Assembly (NCBI GenBank): GCA_050742535.1
Contig: JBOGIQ010000335.1
Coordinates: 1 to 6,755 of the forward strand
DNA from: Gp6-AA40 sp050742535
Lineage (GTDB): Bacteria; Acidobacteriota; Vicinamibacteria; Vicinamibacterales; UBA2999
Length of the DNA: 6,755 nt
Direction of reading: 5' to 3'
Part shown: positions 5,223-6,755 of the stretch, piece by piece
How positions within the stretch are numbered: position 1 is the stretch's first letter
Layout: every line of letters begins with the position of its first letter
Notes under the pieces: generated by a model
The model's input: only the letters and a program-made list of their open reading frames with translations
Databases searched by the model: none
Told to the model about the DNA's origin: nothing
Made by a program: the position numbers and the translations under genes

Positions 5223-6347
5223 ATGAAATCCAGACTACTTGCGATCGCTCTGGCGATCTGCTCGGCTCCAGCGATCCTGCTCGGCCAGCAGGATCTCGCG
5301 GGCACCTGGCAAGGCACGCTGACCACATCTGCCGCGCAGCTGCGGATCGTTCTCAGGGTCACCAGAGCGGCCGACGGCAAGCTCGAGGGACAGTTGATCG
5401 CGATCGATCAGGGGGCGCAGCCGAGGACGATGAGCCAGCTCTCCCTGGACGGCCGGGTCGTGAAGTGGAAAGTGGATGCGTTGAGCGCGACCTACGAGGG
5501 GACGTTCACCCCGGACGGGAATGCGATCAACGGCATGGTCACTCAGACTGCCGCGCCACAGCCGCTGAACTTTGTCCGCGCGACACCTCAGACGGCATGG
5601 TCCATTCCCGAGCCGACACCGCCCCCGCGACCGATGGACCAAACGGCGGATCCAGGGATCGAAGTCGCCACGGTCAAGCTCAGCCCTCCCGACGTTCGCG
5701 GGCGCGGCATCGGGTGGCGAGGCGCAACGTTGAACGTCACCAATTACAACCTCCTCAACGCGATCACATTTGCCTACGATATGCACGAACAGCAGGTCTC
5801 AGGCGGCCCGGCCTGGAAGTCGACGGACCGGTTCGAGATCGTGATCAAGCCGGATACGCCGGGCCAGCCCAACCCGCGCCAGGTGAGGCGGTTGATCCAG
5901 AGGGTACTGACTGAGCGCTTTCAGCTCGCGTTTCACACCGAAAAGCGAGAGGTGTCGGTGTACGCCATCACCCAGCTGCCAAACGTCCCACTCAAGATGA
6001 CCGCGGCGGCACCGGGATCGAACCTGCCGACGCTCCGATACCCGCAGGCGGGCCTGCTTCCAGCCCGAAACGCGACGCTCAGCGAACTTGCGCAGTCTCT
6101 GCAAACGGCCGTGATGGATCGTCCGGTGATCAACCTGACGAAGATTGAAGGGCGATACGATTTCACGCTCGACTGGATGCCCGACGAAGCCCAGTTCGCG
6201 ACGTTCGGCCGCGTGAATGTGCCGGACACCGGCAAGCCAAACATCTACGAAGCGTTCCGCGAGCAGCTGGGCCTGCGGCTTGAAGCGACGCGGGCGCCGG
6301 CCGACATCATGGTCATCGACAAGGTTGAAAAGCCTTCGGAGAACTGA
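5223..6347 (+). CDS. TIGR03435 (DUF3738) soil-associated protein with an added N-terminal beta domain
   Basis: A 374-residue exported protein. Residues 1-21 are a signal peptide (K2, R4, hydrophobic core, probable cleavage LLG/QQ). Residues 24-119 (DLAGTWQGTL ... LPL-like end QPLNFVRA) resemble the beta-rich domain found at the N-terminus of many exported alpha/beta hydrolases, with the pattern GTWQGTL, LRIVLRVT, DG.L, YEGTFTPDGNAINGMVTQ. Residues 125-142 are a Pro-rich linker. Residues 145-374 are the TIGR03435 domain: IEVATVKLSPP (146-156), QVSGGPAWKSTDRFEI (191-206), LTERFQLAFHTEKREVSVYA (229-248), DRPVINLTKIEGRYDFTLDW (299-318), EQLGLRLEA (347-355) and the terminal VIDKVEKPSEN. The family occurs in many copies in Acidobacteria and its function is unknown. 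An AGGAG lies 8 nt before the ATG. The PQQ dehydrogenase gene starts 27 nt downstream, so the two may be partly cotranscribed. The family call is strong; the N-terminal domain call is a pattern resemblance. Confidence 0.92.
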   Translation: MKSRLLAIALAICSAPAILLGQQDLAGTWQGTLTTSAAQLRIVLRVTRAADGKLEGQLIAIDQGAQPRTMSQLSLDGRVVKWKVDALSATYEGTFTPDGNAINGMVTQTAAPQPLNFVRATPQTAWSIPEPTPPPRPMDQTADPGIEVATVKLSPPDVRGRGIGWRGATLNVTNYNLLNAITFAYDMHEQQVSGGPAWKSTDRFEIVIKPDTPGQPNPRQVRRLIQRVLTERFQLAFHTEKREVSVYAITQLPNVPLKMTAAAPGSNLPTLRYPQAGLLPARNATLSELAQSLQTAVMDRPVINLTKIEGRYDFTLDWMPDEAQFATFGRVNVPDTGKPNIYEAFREQLGLRLEATRAPADIMVIDKVEKPSEN

Positions 6348-6357
6348 GACGCGCGAG

Positions 6358-6366
6358 TGGTATTCT
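6358..6366 (+). promoter_or_regulatory. Extended -10 promoter giving a probable leaderless transcript
   Basis: TGGTATTCT contains TATTCT (four of six to TATAAT) with the TG-N extension directly in front. Eight bases separate the hexamer from the ATG at 6375, so transcription would begin at or within about a base or two of the start codon. No SD is present between the preceding stop (6347) and the ATG, which fits leaderless translation. A TTGAAA at 6325-6330 is too far (30 nt) to act as its -35. Confidence 0.45.
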
Positions 6367-6374
6367 CCTGCCCC

Positions 6375-6755
6375 ATGAGCAGGATCCCGTGCATCGCCGT
6401 TGCCGCGTTTCTTTCCGCCGTCATGGCCGGCCCTGCCGGCGCCCAGGGACGCGGAGGTATTCCCGTTCCGCCATTGCCGGACCAGCCGTGGGAGTACCAG
6501 ACGGCGAACGTGAGGATCCGCGTTCGCGTGTTGACCGCCGGTCTCGAGAATCCCTGGAGCCTCGAGTTCCTGCCTGATGCGTCGATCCTGATCACCGAAC
6601 GGAACGGACGGCTGCGTCATTTCAAGGATGGCAAGCTCTCCGAACGGGTCGCAGGCCTGCCGGCGGTCGTCTCCGACAACTTCATCAGCGGTCTGCACGA
6701 CATCAAGCTGCACCCCAACTTCGCCCAGAACCGGCTCGTCTACTGGGTCTACAAC
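6375..6755 (+). CDS. PQQ-dependent sugar dehydrogenase, N-terminal part (runs off the window)
   Basis: The first 127 codons of a periplasmic six-bladed beta-propeller of the soluble glucose/aldose sugar dehydrogenase (GSDH, YliI-like) family, which oxidises aldose sugars with pyrroloquinoline quinone. Residues 1-23 are a signal peptide with an AGA cleavage site before Q24. A Gly/Pro-rich stretch leads to the first blade: GLENPWSLEFLPD (56-68) and ITERNGRLRHF (73-83), both hallmarks of the family, then ISGLHDIKLHPNFAQNRLVY (104-123), corresponding to the usual G-L-x-D/G-(I/V)-x-L-H-P-x-F motif. The full family length is about 370-430 residues, so over two thirds is missing, including most PQQ and calcium contacts, and activity cannot be judged. 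The ATG at 6375 is fixed by the signal peptide; no SD precedes it and an extended -10 suggests a leaderless mRNA. It lies 27 nt after the TIGR03435 gene. Confidence 0.85.
   Translation, partial: MSRIPCIAVAAFLSAVMAGPAGAQGRGGIPVPPLPDQPWEYQTANVRIRVRVLTAGLENPWSLEFLPDASILITERNGRLRHFKDGKLSERVAGLPAVVSDNFISGLHDIKLHPNFAQNRLVYWVYN

Noticed and set aside
5799..6713. Long minus-strand open frame (304 codons) across the TIGR03435 and sugar dehydrogenase genes
   Set aside because: It lies antisense to two well-supported genes and crosses their junction; the product has no recognisable motif. High GC with few stops explains it.

Overview
The window is GC-rich chromosomal DNA whose gene content suggests an Acidobacteriota genome, perhaps the Vicinamibacteria. 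The main pointers are a TIGR03435/DUF3738 'soil-associated' protein, a family greatly expanded in Acidobacteria, and a segment with the 'TITVTGETPVVD' signature typical of acidobacterial TonB-dependent receptors. A PQQ-type sugar dehydrogenase and short, sometimes SD-less leaders fit this. The assignment is inference from family knowledge; no marker gene is present.

Layout. Positions 1-187 (minus) hold the N-terminus of an unrecognised exported or membrane protein. Positions 188-396 are non-coding, with a candidate promoter, an inverted repeat and a weak hairpin. A minus-strand pair follows: an ECF sigma factor (3238 down to 2663), overlapped by 68 nt by a 777-residue protein (2730 down to 397). 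That protein joins a cytosolic anti-sigma-like N-terminus, one membrane helix, a long Pro/Gly-rich linker containing a TonB-receptor-like segment, and a YfbK-type von Willebrand factor A module. Upstream on the same strand is a zinc-independent MDR oxidoreductase (4302 down to 3325). Divergent from it is a Crp/Fnr-family regulator (4418-5122). A perfect TTGAT-N4-ATCAA FNR/FixK-type site lies in the 115-bp gap between them. On the plus strand follow a TIGR03435 protein with an extra N-terminal beta-rich domain (5223-6347) and the first 127 codons of a PQQ-dependent sugar dehydrogenase (6375 to the window edge).

How the parts may work together. The sigma/VWA pair looks like a trans-envelope signalling unit: the N-terminus of the VWA protein would hold the sigma factor, and the external VWA part would sense or bind something. 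The Crp/Fnr protein carries the E-x-x-S-R recognition helix that reads TTGAT half-sites but lacks the FNR iron-sulfur cysteines, so it resembles FixK/DNR-type regulators. It probably controls its own gene and perhaps the divergent oxidoreductase. The most unusual items are the domain architecture of the 777-residue protein and the match between regulator and operator in the divergent gap. No CRISPR array, tRNA, rRNA, insertion sequence or phage gene was seen.
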